The notes under the pieces are model-generated. The model searched no databases. It had not been told where the DNA came from and saw only the letters and a program-made list of their open reading frames with translations. From a virus, in IMG/VR virus record IMGVR_UViG_3300045303_000172, positions 1 to 64,000 of that record: 64,000 nucleotides of DNA. One strand, written 5' to 3'. The position numbers and the translations under genes are program-made. Positions 34,005 to 41,854 of this stretch are shown here, in pieces; positions within the stretch are counted from its first letter, which is position 1, and every line of letters begins with the position of its first letter.

Positions 34005-35506
34005 AGGAGCTTAAAACCGTTCATTGCCGCTGTCCCTTGGCCATGCCAGCCGAAATTCGAGCAAAAATAGCGGCCTTCACAGGAAAAGGCTGCGGCCACG
34101 CCCTCAGGCGCGAACCGTATGCCCATGGCTTCGAGTTTCGGCCTCAGCACCCGGCACATATAAATGTCCGACATCGCGGCCATGTCATCGTTGGGGTCCG
34201 TGAGCGACGAAACCGCCTGTGCGAATCGCTTGCTGAGCAACGCGAACCCGAGGTTGCCAACGCAGTTGTCCTTTGTGCAGGGCGGCAGGGCTTTGATGTG
34301 CGGAGCCCACGGAATCGAGCACTGATCGAACGGCCATGGCCACGGCGCGCCGATGTAATCGTATTGCAGCCATTCTGGGTTCCACGCCGCTGGGTTCGCT
34401 ATCCGAGCATCCCACTCGACATGGAGGCAATGACTCGTCTCAAAATGCTTGTGCAATTCGCACGTCAGGAACTTCTCGCGGTCAGCCCGGTTGCCGCCCT
34501 GGATGATCGGTTTGATGCGGACCCCGCGATGATCGCCGCCAGGCAGTTGATTGCCCGGTTTGCAGATCAACACGACTTCCGGCACCTGCACCATGCGTTG
34601 CGAGAACCAAAGAGCTTGCAGCGTCCGCGCCGGGGTGAAGTTATCTACGCCAATGATCGTCACCGGCAATTCCAGGCGTCCAGTTATCACCTTCTGATGA
34701 TGTGAGATCGCTCTTTGGACGGCAGCATTGATCTCGTTGCGGCGGTGCTGGTATTCACCGTAACGCATCGAAAGGACGATGTTGCCACCCCGAAGCTTCG
34801 GGCCGCACCAAAGGTCCGTTGTGCGCCCGGTTGGGCTATCGGCGTAATCCCGCAGCAGGGCAATGGTGGGTGTCTTGCTGGCAGCGGCGAGGTGCAAGGT
34901 GCTTGTGTCCACCGTCACAAGGCAAATCGCGTTGTCGATCAGTCCGAGCAAATCGAAAATCTTCGCCGCTTTGAACCGGCGCATGTCCACGACAACCGCC
35001 TCGTTCACCCAGCGCGTTTGCAGTTCGGTCAAAAGCTGGTCCTCGGCATGGAACTTCCCGGAGATACCACGGGTGTTGACCAGAATGTAAGGTCGCCCCC
35101 GCAGCCGCAGGGATTCCATGAGCTTGTGCTCGCGCTCATGGGAACGCCGGTCGATGACGAGCTTCAACTCCGGGTCGCTCCAGCGGTCGAGGAAACCACA
35201 GTTGTGCCACTGGTCCATGTTGAAAGCCTCACAGACACGCTGACGAGCGCGGGAACTGTCGGCAACCTGGGCGACGATGACGCGCTCGAACTTCCCGTTG
35301 AGCGTCACGGCAGCAGTGTGCGGCTGCATCATGTCACCTTCCCAGCGGACGGCTTCGACGTAGGAGACACCTTCCATCAAGTCCATGAACTCGCGGTGAA
35401 CGAGCATGGCGACTTTCCCGCCTTCCTCCTTGGCGATGGCGTGTGCCACCGGGAGAAGGTTCAGGATGTCGCCGTAGCGGCCGAGCTGGACAAGGCAGGT
35501 CTTCAC
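34001..35506 (-). CDS. two-domain glycosyltransferase: GT9-like plus DUF5672-like
   Basis: 501 residues from a GTG at 35506 overlapping the upstream TGA. The N-terminal half opens CLVQLGRYGDILNLLPVAHA, the hallmark of GT9 heptosyltransferase-type enzymes, with VDTSTLHLAAASKTPTIALL near 225. The C-terminal half has HVEWDARIANPAAWNPEWLQ, YDYIGAPWPW and VGNLGFALLSKRF, the DUF5672 pattern. A fusion could add two sugars in sequence. It probably acts on lipopolysaccharide-like or virion glycans. Confidence 0.75.
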   Translation of the reverse strand: MKTCLVQLGRYGDILNLLPVAHAIAKEEGGKVAMLVHREFMDLMEGVSYVEAVRWEGDMMQPHTAAVTLNGKFERVIVAQVADSSRARQRVCEAFNMDQWHNCGFLDRWSDPELKLVIDRRSHEREHKLMESLRLRGRPYILVNTRGISGKFHAEDQLLTELQTRWVNEAVVVDMRRFKAAKIFDLLGLIDNAICLVTVDTSTLHLAAASKTPTIALLRDYADSPTGRTTDLWCGPKLRGGNIVLSMRYGEYQHRRNEINAAVQRAISHHQKVITGRLELPVTIIGVDNFTPARTLQALWFSQRMVQVPEVVLICKPGNQLPGGDHRGVRIKPIIQGGNRADREKFLTCELHKHFETSHCLHVEWDARIANPAAWNPEWLQYDYIGAPWPWPFDQCSIPWAPHIKALPPCTKDNCVGNLGFALLSKRFAQAVSSLTDPNDDMAAMSDIYMCRVLRPKLEAMGIRFAPEGVAAAFSCEGRYFCSNFGWHGQGTAAMNGFKLL

Positions 35507-35880
35507 TTCTGATTCGTGCCTTCGACGCCGCGCGCCATTCGATCTCGCGTCCGCTTCTGGAGCCATTGCAGCCCGGTTTCGATGTGGGTCAACGCGATGG
35601 TGTTCTCGCGGGATTTGAACGGGCCTTCACCGAACATCCGAAGCCGGTCAATTACGACGGCGAGGAGTGCTTCCTGCGAGATGCCGTTGAACCCCGCCTC
35701 TTTGACGGGGCCGTTTTGAAATGAGATGCGCCAGCAGTTTACTACTCCTGGCTTGCTCGCTTCCGGTGCGAGCATGATTTCGTACTCGTGGCAAGCTCCG
35801 CCCTGCCCCGGCTCGTCCAGGACATTGATTTCGATAGCTTCATTTAAGCCGCTGACCTTGTGGTCTGTGAGATTTCGCAT
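35503..35880 (-). CDS. Tad1/Acb2-like anti-defence protein candidate
   Basis: 125 residues from ATG 35880, overlapping both neighbours (37 bp upstream, 4 bp downstream). Residues 52-67 read ISFQNGPVKEAGFNGI, and 88-112 form a helical hairpin FKSRENTIALTHIETGLQWL. The tail ends RMARGVEGTNQK. These are features I associate with the Acb2/Tad1 hairpin domain, whose members bind and sequester cyclic nucleotide or gcADPR signals made by CBASS and Thoeris. The ligand cannot be predicted. The position inside a glycan cluster is unusual. Confidence 0.6.
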   Translation of the reverse strand: MRNLTDHKVSGLNEAIEINVLDEPGQGGACHEYEIMLAPEASKPGVVNCWRISFQNGPVKEAGFNGISQEALLAVVIDRLRMFGEGPFKSRENTIALTHIETGLQWLQKRTRDRMARGVEGTNQK

Positions 35881-36566
35881 AGGTCGATGAGGTTTATTGT
35901 TCCGTCGGTCACGCTTTGAAATCCATCTCGCTCAAATCTGCAATTTGCGAGGCTCAGTGAGGTTTCCTGCACGATGGGCTTCTTCAACCCCTCCGCAATA
36001 GCGCACGGGCAGCTCTGGTTTCCAACGAACAAATCCGCGCCCGCAATCACTTCTGCCACTTCGAGCAGGTTCGCCGTTTTGAGCCGTCGCACGTAGCCGA
36101 ACTGGGCGGTAAAGTTCCAATACTCTTCGAGCGTGCCGACAAACGCCGTTTGGTCACGGTATTTGTCCACGACCGCTTGCCACGGAAACAGCGGGTTACG
36201 ATACCTCGCTGTCCGGTTGAAGATCACGCGGGCGACTCGCCGGGGATTTGGAACCGTGAGCCACGGAAGGTTGATCACGTCGTCAGGCAATCCGAACGCT
36301 CGGCAATGGCGCGAGGCGATGTTGTCCTCTTGGGTGCCGACACCGCGAAAGGCGTCGAGGTTGTGGGAGATGTATTCGCCGTCGTGGAGTCCAACGAAGT
36401 TCAGGTAAGGCTGAGTGTTGAGCAGATCGAAAATGTTCCAGAGATTTGGCGGCTGACGCGTCCACGGTGCCGTAGTGAGGTAAAGATCACCGCCACCCAT
36501 GAGGCGAATGCAGGGTAAGGACCAAATTAAATCACCAGCATCCCCGGAATGTGAGAAGGACCGCAT
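35844..36566 (-). CDS. GT-B/GT9-like glycosyltransferase
   Basis: 240 residues from ATG 36566, overlapping the upstream stop (TAATG). SHSGDAGDLIWSLPCIRLMG near the start and ADLFVGNQSCPCAIAEGLKK near 175-195 follow the GT9 layout. First glycan gene of the cluster in transcription order. Substrate unknown. Confidence 0.6.
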   Translation of the reverse strand: MRSFSHSGDAGDLIWSLPCIRLMGGGDLYLTTAPWTRQPPNLWNIFDLLNTQPYLNFVGLHDGEYISHNLDAFRGVGTQEDNIASRHCRAFGLPDDVINLPWLTVPNPRRVARVIFNRTARYRNPLFPWQAVVDKYRDQTAFVGTLEEYWNFTAQFGYVRRLKTANLLEVAEVIAGADLFVGNQSCPCAIAEGLKKPIVQETSLSLANCRFERDGFQSVTDGTINLIDLCEISQTTRSAA

Positions 36567-36955
36567 TACTTCCCCTTCGCCGAACTTGGTTTGATTATTT
36601 CCTCGATCTTGTCGGCAAGTTCCTTGGCAAGATCAGGCGCAGAATTCCCATACTGGTAACTTCGGAAAGCACTGACTATCCCAGCTGCCATGTCTCGAAG
36701 TTGGGCGTTTCCGGCAGCTTCGATGGTGCGAAAGTCTTCGTTAAAAACCGCCCTTTCAAGATCAAATCCGAGCGCTTTGGCAACAGTTTCGCCGCCTTGT
36801 GCGGCATGGATTTTATCATTAGGTTCAGCACCGTAGGTCGTCGTATGGAGTCTTCCGTGCTCCCGATTCCACGCACAGATAATCACAATCTGTTTATCGA
36901 ACGCCCGTGCGATCTTTCGCGCTTCCTCGACAGGGATTGAAAGGTAAGGATTCAC
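36566..36955 (-). CDS. conserved small phage protein (HxTTYG type)
   Basis: 129 residues from a GTG overlapping the upstream TGA. The core VIICAWNREHGRLHTTTYGA followed by IHAAQGGETVAKALGF recalls a common phage family with an HVTTYG motif. Function unknown. It sits with the small wHTH gene just ahead of the glycan cluster. Confidence 0.5.
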   Translation of the reverse strand: MNPYLSIPVEEARKIARAFDKQIVIICAWNREHGRLHTTTYGAEPNDKIHAAQGGETVAKALGFDLERAVFNEDFRTIEAAGNAQLRDMAAGIVSAFRSYQYGNSAPDLAKELADKIEEIIKPSSAKGK

Positions 36956-37215
36956 TTTGATTTGCCCTTCGCCGGAGTCGGCCAGTAGCGCCAGCGGTTT
37001 CCAATTCCGGGCTCGCGCCTCACAAGCCCCAAAGCCCTCAGCCGCTCCAGTCGATTATTGACCGCAGAAACGCCCGCACGCGAATGAACCATCGCGTCGT
37101 ATTCAGGGGCGGTGCGGCCTGGATAGCGCGTGACCAGCGAGAGTTCCCCAAATAGAGCAGGCGTCAAAACCAAATGAGGTTCTGCACCGTTACGTTTGCA
37201 GGTTGGGCAGGTCAC
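36952..37215 (-). CDS. small winged-helix-like protein
   Basis: 87 residues from GTG 37215. An N-terminal CPTCKRNG knuckle, then a predicted helix-turn-helix with wing: NRLERLRALGLVRREPGIGN ending RWRYWPTP. It resembles small MarR/ArsR-like DNA-binding modules. It could regulate the downstream glycan genes or be structural; unproven. Confidence 0.5.
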   Translation of the reverse strand: MTCPTCKRNGAEPHLVLTPALFGELSLVTRYPGRTAPEYDAMVHSRAGVSAVNNRLERLRALGLVRREPGIGNRWRYWPTPAKGKSK

Positions 37216-37259
37216 GCGGCGAACTCTTCACCAAAAGGCGTGAGACTGCAAGAAGTATT

Positions 37260-38948
37260 TTAAGCGGGCAACGGATTCTCTTGGTCGAAGTCGTCGAAGA
37301 ACAGCACGATGCTCGTGTCCAAGTTCTCCAACTTCACGTCGTCAATGAGGGGGCCGACTGTTCGCACCCAAGCGCTAATCGGTTCTGGCTGTAGCGCCTT
37401 GATGATAATCGGTGCCGATGTCGAACCCGGTGACGAGAAATCGAAGATGTATTCCGTGAGCGGCTGCTGCCAGTTCGCAACCATAACAGTTTGCACGAGC
37501 AGAGTGCCGATGGTGATCTTGATGCCCATCGGCGGTCCGGCGTAAATCAGGTTGCCGCTGACTTTAAGCGAGAATCGGTAGCGCCCAGGGCCAAGTGTGA
37601 ACGTGCGCTTGGTTTCAATTGTGCCCAGCGTGTTCTTCTCAGCGGGTCGCGGGTGCAACAGATCGGTGCCTACCATGTCCACATACATCCCGTGCCCAGG
37701 CTGGAGCGGCCACAAGTCGATGCCGATCAAGTCCACGAACCCGCGTGTGACATTCCAGTTGATGAACCCGTTGTAGTCCAATTGATCGCGGTAACGCACA
37801 GGGGCAGGCGGGCCTACCACAGGCGCGACGTAGTAGACGCACCCGGCATTCTGAATCGCGCACAAGCTGCTCAGGCAGGCGGAAAAGGCATTGGCCAAAT
37901 CGTTCAGGTCTTCGACCCCGAAGAACAAGTTGCAGGTGACGAGCGCACGGACGTAATCCCAAGTCGTGCCGCCACTCGGGAGAATGGAGCACGGATGGTA
38001 AAAGAACGGCGGACCCGTTACGATCCCGGCAATCTCGATGTTGGCGGCGACAAGTTCAGCAGCGACGACGGGCGGGTCTGGCTGGCAGAACACTTCGTAA
38101 CCGAGCCCGATGTAAACGACCAGCTTGCGGGTGTTCGCTCGCCCGTGATCAATCAACTCCTGGTGCGCTCGCGCCAAGCCGGCGCCGATGCCGGTAGCGC
38201 ACTCGGTATTGTGCTGACCTGGTGCGGTGTCGTAGTAGCAGTTGCCTGTGTGCACATTGTCGGTCGCGGCGAGGATCGCGCTCGGAACATGGCTCAAGCG
38301 CATGTGCAGCGTCGAATCCGGCGTGTAAGGCGTCACTTGGCCTTCCCGGTAGATGCCAGCGCAGGACACAACGGCAATCTGATCTTTGCCGTCCGTGAGG
38401 TAGGCGCTTGATACCAAAGCCGTGGCTGCTCGCTTGGCCAGTTCGAGGATCGTCAATCCGCCCGGTGTCGGGTTGCCATCGGTCGTCATCTTGTCGGCCA
38501 TCCCTGCCGAACGGTCAAACACAAGGACGATATCGAGCCCAGCCTGAACGCAGTGAGCGATCACGTCGAGTTGCGCGATGTCCACCAAACCCTTGTAACG
38601 CGCCTGGACATTGGTGCTGCCGACAGCCAACCCTGCGGCAAGCCCAGTCGGGTCCACGGTCGCAATGCTCGTGTCGGTCGTCGTCCAGGTCGAACCGTCC
38701 GTCACGTCTTTGGTCAGCCCGTTGGAAAAGACCAACTGCGCGGCAAATGGAACGGCACCCCCGACGTCCACTTCGCCAATGTCAGGAACGACGTGCAAGG
38801 AAACGATGCTGGCCGCGCCGGGACACGTCTCGGGATGATTAGCCGCCCATTCCAGGTCGAGACAGCGCGGGTCGATGCCGGCACACTTCCCGGCCACCGT
38901 TGACGGCGGAACGACGCAGGGCGCATTGCTGAGATCGTTGAAATTCAT
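37260..38948 (-). CDS. BIG2 plus VWA surface protein
   Basis: 562 residues from ATG 38948, overlapping the upstream stop. Residues about 45-130 are a BIG2 immunoglobulin-like domain (LVFSNGLTKDVTDGSTWTTT). About 135-370 is a VWA domain with LDIVLVFDRSAGMADKM near 138, where the DxSxS motif reads DRSAG, losing the last Ser. The C-terminal 200 residues are beta-rich and may be a carbohydrate-binding jelly roll. The combination suggests a virion surface adhesin with altered metal binding. Confidence 0.65.
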   Translation of the reverse strand: MNFNDLSNAPCVVPPSTVAGKCAGIDPRCLDLEWAANHPETCPGAASIVSLHVVPDIGEVDVGGAVPFAAQLVFSNGLTKDVTDGSTWTTTDTSIATVDPTGLAAGLAVGSTNVQARYKGLVDIAQLDVIAHCVQAGLDIVLVFDRSAGMADKMTTDGNPTPGGLTILELAKRAATALVSSAYLTDGKDQIAVVSCAGIYREGQVTPYTPDSTLHMRLSHVPSAILAATDNVHTGNCYYDTAPGQHNTECATGIGAGLARAHQELIDHGRANTRKLVVYIGLGYEVFCQPDPPVVAAELVAANIEIAGIVTGPPFFYHPCSILPSGGTTWDYVRALVTCNLFFGVEDLNDLANAFSACLSSLCAIQNAGCVYYVAPVVGPPAPVRYRDQLDYNGFINWNVTRGFVDLIGIDLWPLQPGHGMYVDMVGTDLLHPRPAEKNTLGTIETKRTFTLGPGRYRFSLKVSGNLIYAGPPMGIKITIGTLLVQTVMVANWQQPLTEYIFDFSSPGSTSAPIIIKALQPEPISAWVRTVGPLIDDVKLENLDTSIVLFFDDFDQENPLPA

Positions 38949-40558
38949 TTAGTCAGCGCCAAGGTGTCGATGATTGACCCGGCGACATTGAAGAACTCCA
39001 GCGTCAGCGTCGTGCAGGTCGCCGTGAGCTTGATCGCCCCGAAAGAGGCGTCATACCGGACTAGGCTGCCTGGCGCGATGGTGGGACCGTAGGGCACGAG
39101 AGCCGCCCCGCCTGCCCCGCAGATGGCGTAGTTCTGGTCATCCACCGAAAGCCGCTCGTAATGGTGCTCGTGCCCGTTCATCACAATATCAACGCCCTTG
39201 ACCCAATCCAGAACAGGTAATGGCTCATGGGCGTACGGGCTCGCCTTGGCCGGGTGATGGACGACAGCGGCTTTCCACGGTGACAAGGACGTGGCCACGC
39301 GGTTCCTGAACCAAGAGGCCTGTGTGCTCAGGGCATCGTTGCCAGCCGGTTCAGTCGTCGGGTCCATGGCGGTGTTGATGCCGTCATTGAGGATAAAGAA
39401 ATGAATCGGCCCGATTACGATGTCATAGAAACGGTCGTTGCTCGGCGTGAGCCCACTGAAATAGGCGAGATACTCGGCCAGCCGGTCGATGTCGTGGTTG
39501 CCGAGCGCAGGCCAGAACATATTGGCCGTCGCGTCCGTTTCGCCTGCCCAGAGCGGTTCGGAGCCCGGATACGGGTACATGAACTTCCGGTAGAACGCGC
39601 CGACAGCCTGGTCGTAGGTGAGTCCGCCGTTGTCAGGGTAATTATTGTCTCCGAGCGTCACGACACCAGCCGGGTTCCAACTCTTGACGAGGGTCGCCAC
39701 TGCCCGCTCGTTGTCGTCGCCGCTGCCGTAATCGCCAAAAGCAGCAACCACAACCGGCACTTCCGCTGTCTCTGGGTTGTTGTCCTCCAGGCGATGAAAC
39801 CAAAGGTATTCGCGCTCGGCGGGGCACGATTCCGCCTTGGGCAAACGGTTCTCCTGGTCGCAGTCGTAGATCAGATCGGCGCGGGCATCGGCGAAAGCCT
39901 GTTGGAACTCCTTTTTGCCGGCAAAATCGCGTTCGAAGTCTCGAGAGAACTCCGCCTGCACGTAGAGTTTGATCGTGCGCTTCAAGTCCTGCTCGTCCGG
40001 GAACAGGTCAGTGTCCGCGAACTTCCGCTTGAGCCCGTCCCATTCGACGACGACAGATTCGAGGCTCTGGATCCAGGGTGCCACGTACATCCGCTCCCGG
40101 TCCCATGAGTATTGCCCAACGATGGCGCGGCCAAAGGGCGAGTCTGTAGTCGCGTCGGCGAAGCGGAAGCCCATCGGTAGCTCGGGCATCCCGATGTTGG
40201 CCGGCGGAGTCACGCGTTCCAGGAACTTCCGGGACCAACAATAAATCTGCTCGATGGTGGCGGGCGTCAGCGTCACCGGGTCGCAGAAATCGCCTTGGAA
40301 CGTGCGGACCCTGCGGATCTTGCCGCGGGGCTTATCGAACACCGTCAGCCCACATTGGAAGTAAGTGGCGCATTGGGCGAAGACATCGACGTGCCACGAT
40401 TGCAGGCAGGTGACGTACCGCTGGATGTCGATAAAGGCGTCCTCGAAGCTTTTGTCGATGGGTGAAACGAGGTTTTCCGGGACACCGTTCGGCCAGATCA
40501 GAGCTTTCAGCTCAGTCTTGAGTGCTCCGAAGGAGATTTTAGGGCCGAGGTCGTACAC
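38945..40558 (-). CDS. virion protein with metallophosphoesterase domain
   Basis: 537 residues from GTG 40558. The first 260 residues are non-catalytic and tail-adaptor-like, with Trp/Tyr-rich repeats. The C-terminal part is a calcineurin-like phosphoesterase with all core motifs: AAFGDYGSGDD, VTLGDNNYPDNGG, ALGNHDID, VVHHPAKA and VMNGHEHHYER. The active site appears intact for two metals. An enzyme in the tail or head could act on host surface phosphates; this is inferred from its neighbours. Confidence 0.75.
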   Translation of the reverse strand: MYDLGPKISFGALKTELKALIWPNGVPENLVSPIDKSFEDAFIDIQRYVTCLQSWHVDVFAQCATYFQCGLTVFDKPRGKIRRVRTFQGDFCDPVTLTPATIEQIYCWSRKFLERVTPPANIGMPELPMGFRFADATTDSPFGRAIVGQYSWDRERMYVAPWIQSLESVVVEWDGLKRKFADTDLFPDEQDLKRTIKLYVQAEFSRDFERDFAGKKEFQQAFADARADLIYDCDQENRLPKAESCPAEREYLWFHRLEDNNPETAEVPVVVAAFGDYGSGDDNERAVATLVKSWNPAGVVTLGDNNYPDNGGLTYDQAVGAFYRKFMYPYPGSEPLWAGETDATANMFWPALGNHDIDRLAEYLAYFSGLTPSNDRFYDIVIGPIHFFILNDGINTAMDPTTEPAGNDALSTQASWFRNRVATSLSPWKAAVVHHPAKASPYAHEPLPVLDWVKGVDIVMNGHEHHYERLSVDDQNYAICGAGGAALVPYGPTIAPGSLVRYDASFGAIKLTATCTTLTLEFFNVAGSIIDTLALTK

Positions 40559-40561
40559 AAA

Positions 40562-40900
40562 TCAGGCTGGCTCGTAAGTCGCTGCAAAGATGCCTGGCTT
40601 GCATGGGTAACGCTCGCCTTTTACTCCGGTAATTACCCAATCGCCCGGGCAGACAATATGTCCACCTTCTAGGGTGTCGATCCAGCCGTGATGTCTCATT
40701 CCTTTAGTGCAGTAGTCGCATGTGAGCTTACCACTCCCATCCGGACGGCGAAAATAACGGACTACGGCTCCTTCTCGCGGCTCAGTTGGATTGTGCCCGG
40801 TATCTTCAAATGGTCGCCAAACATTGTCTTCCGGGTGGTCGCCATTTTTGAACCATTGCGTTGCCTCGACCACTACTGGCTTCTTTCGGAATTTTGCCAT
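40562..40900 (-). CDS. conserved small phage protein (PGDWVITGVKGE type)
   Basis: 112 residues from ATG 40900 (begins MAKFRKKPVVVEATQWF). The ending GDWVITGVKGERYPCKPGIF and CDYCTKGMRHHGWIDTLEGG make a very common phage and prophage family. Function unknown; often near structural genes. Confidence 0.65.
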   Translation of the reverse strand: MAKFRKKPVVVEATQWFKNGDHPEDNVWRPFEDTGHNPTEPREGAVVRYFRRPDGSGKLTCDYCTKGMRHHGWIDTLEGGHIVCPGDWVITGVKGERYPCKPGIFAATYEPA

Positions 40901-40911
40901 GACGTTTTAGG

Positions 40912-41325
40912 CTACGGACGTCGCCCGACGTTCGGGGGCTTGACGGGAGGTTTGGCCGCTGCCGTGGTTGGTGCCGGTGGTGGAGTTGGTTTAGGCACCG
41001 CCGCAGCCGCCGCAGCCGCCCCCGGTTCGCCTGGGTTGTGCCGCTTGAGCATGGTGTCCTGTGCTATGCCCCCGCCAATTTCCTGTCGCCAACCGGGATT
41101 TGATGGCATCGACATTAATTTTTTTTTATCACCTTGATACTCAGTTTCCGTGACGGAGAAAACGCCGCCCCGGTGTTCCTTCTCCAGCTTCGTCAGGGCG
41201 TCGATTTCAGCCTGGTTCTCGGTCTGATAGAAGCCAATCCGACCGTCGCGAGGCTCGAATTGGATATGGGAACCGTCGGGGAGGTAGATGGGTGTTTTGG
41301 GGACTTCTTTTTTCCAAAAGGTCAT
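40912..41325 (-). CDS. hypothetical protein with Ala/Pro-rich tail
   Basis: 137 residues. N-terminal 60 residues are beta-like (TPIYLPDGSHIQFEPRDGRI). The C-terminal 40 are Ala/Pro low-complexity with AAAAAAAVPKPTPPP. Possibly a head decoration or connector component by location; no family recognised. Confidence 0.45.
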   Translation of the reverse strand: MTFWKKEVPKTPIYLPDGSHIQFEPRDGRIGFYQTENQAEIDALTKLEKEHRGGVFSVTETEYQGDKKKLMSMPSNPGWRQEIGGGIAQDTMLKRHNPGEPGAAAAAAAVPKPTPPPAPTTAAAKPPVKPPNVGRRP

Positions 41326-41435
41326 AAAGGTTTCAAACTTATGCGCCTACGGCTGGCTGTTCGCAAGACTAAACGAAAACGGCTGGCCGAAGCCAGCCGC
41401 CCACCTCACACGCTCACACCCAATGAGCGGAAGCT

Positions 41436-41816
41436 TTATGGAACTGGCGGAGCGTTCGTATTGAGCGCGAACCATCTACCTACCAGTGTCCCGGAACTGT
41501 TTGTAATCCCCGGAACCGCAAACACCGTGTTGGCGTTTGTCGTGGTCAGTGCTGTGCCGCTCCAGAGCAGGAAACCACCGCTGCCGTCGTAATTCGTGGA
41601 GCCACCACGGATGAGAGCGGCACCGAATTGAATCGGCGTTGGCCCATCGGCAAGCAACGCGGCAAGGCTCGGGTAAACCGGGAAGGCGTACTGCACCTCC
41701 CGCGGCTGATGCGTGGACGCTGGCTGGGCATCGTTCTTCCGATCCAGTAAACCAGCCATGAGGAAGGCGCAGACTGCGGCCAGCAAGATACCGGCGATCA
41801 ATTTTGGAGTCTTCAT
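41436..41816 (-). CDS. membrane-anchored or secreted hypothetical protein
   Basis: 126 residues with a signal or anchor sequence (LIAGILLAAVCAFLMAGLLD near residues 6-25), then a beta-rich domain with GGFLLWSGTALTTT. It follows the capsid gene. Function unknown. Confidence 0.5.
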   Translation of the reverse strand: MKTPKLIAGILLAAVCAFLMAGLLDRKNDAQPASTHQPREVQYAFPVYPSLAALLADGPTPIQFGAALIRGGSTNYDGSGGFLLWSGTALTTTNANTVFAVPGITNSSGTLVGRWFALNTNAPPVP

Positions 41817-41854
41817 AGATTCTACTTAGATGCTAGTTAGGGGCTAATTGAGTT

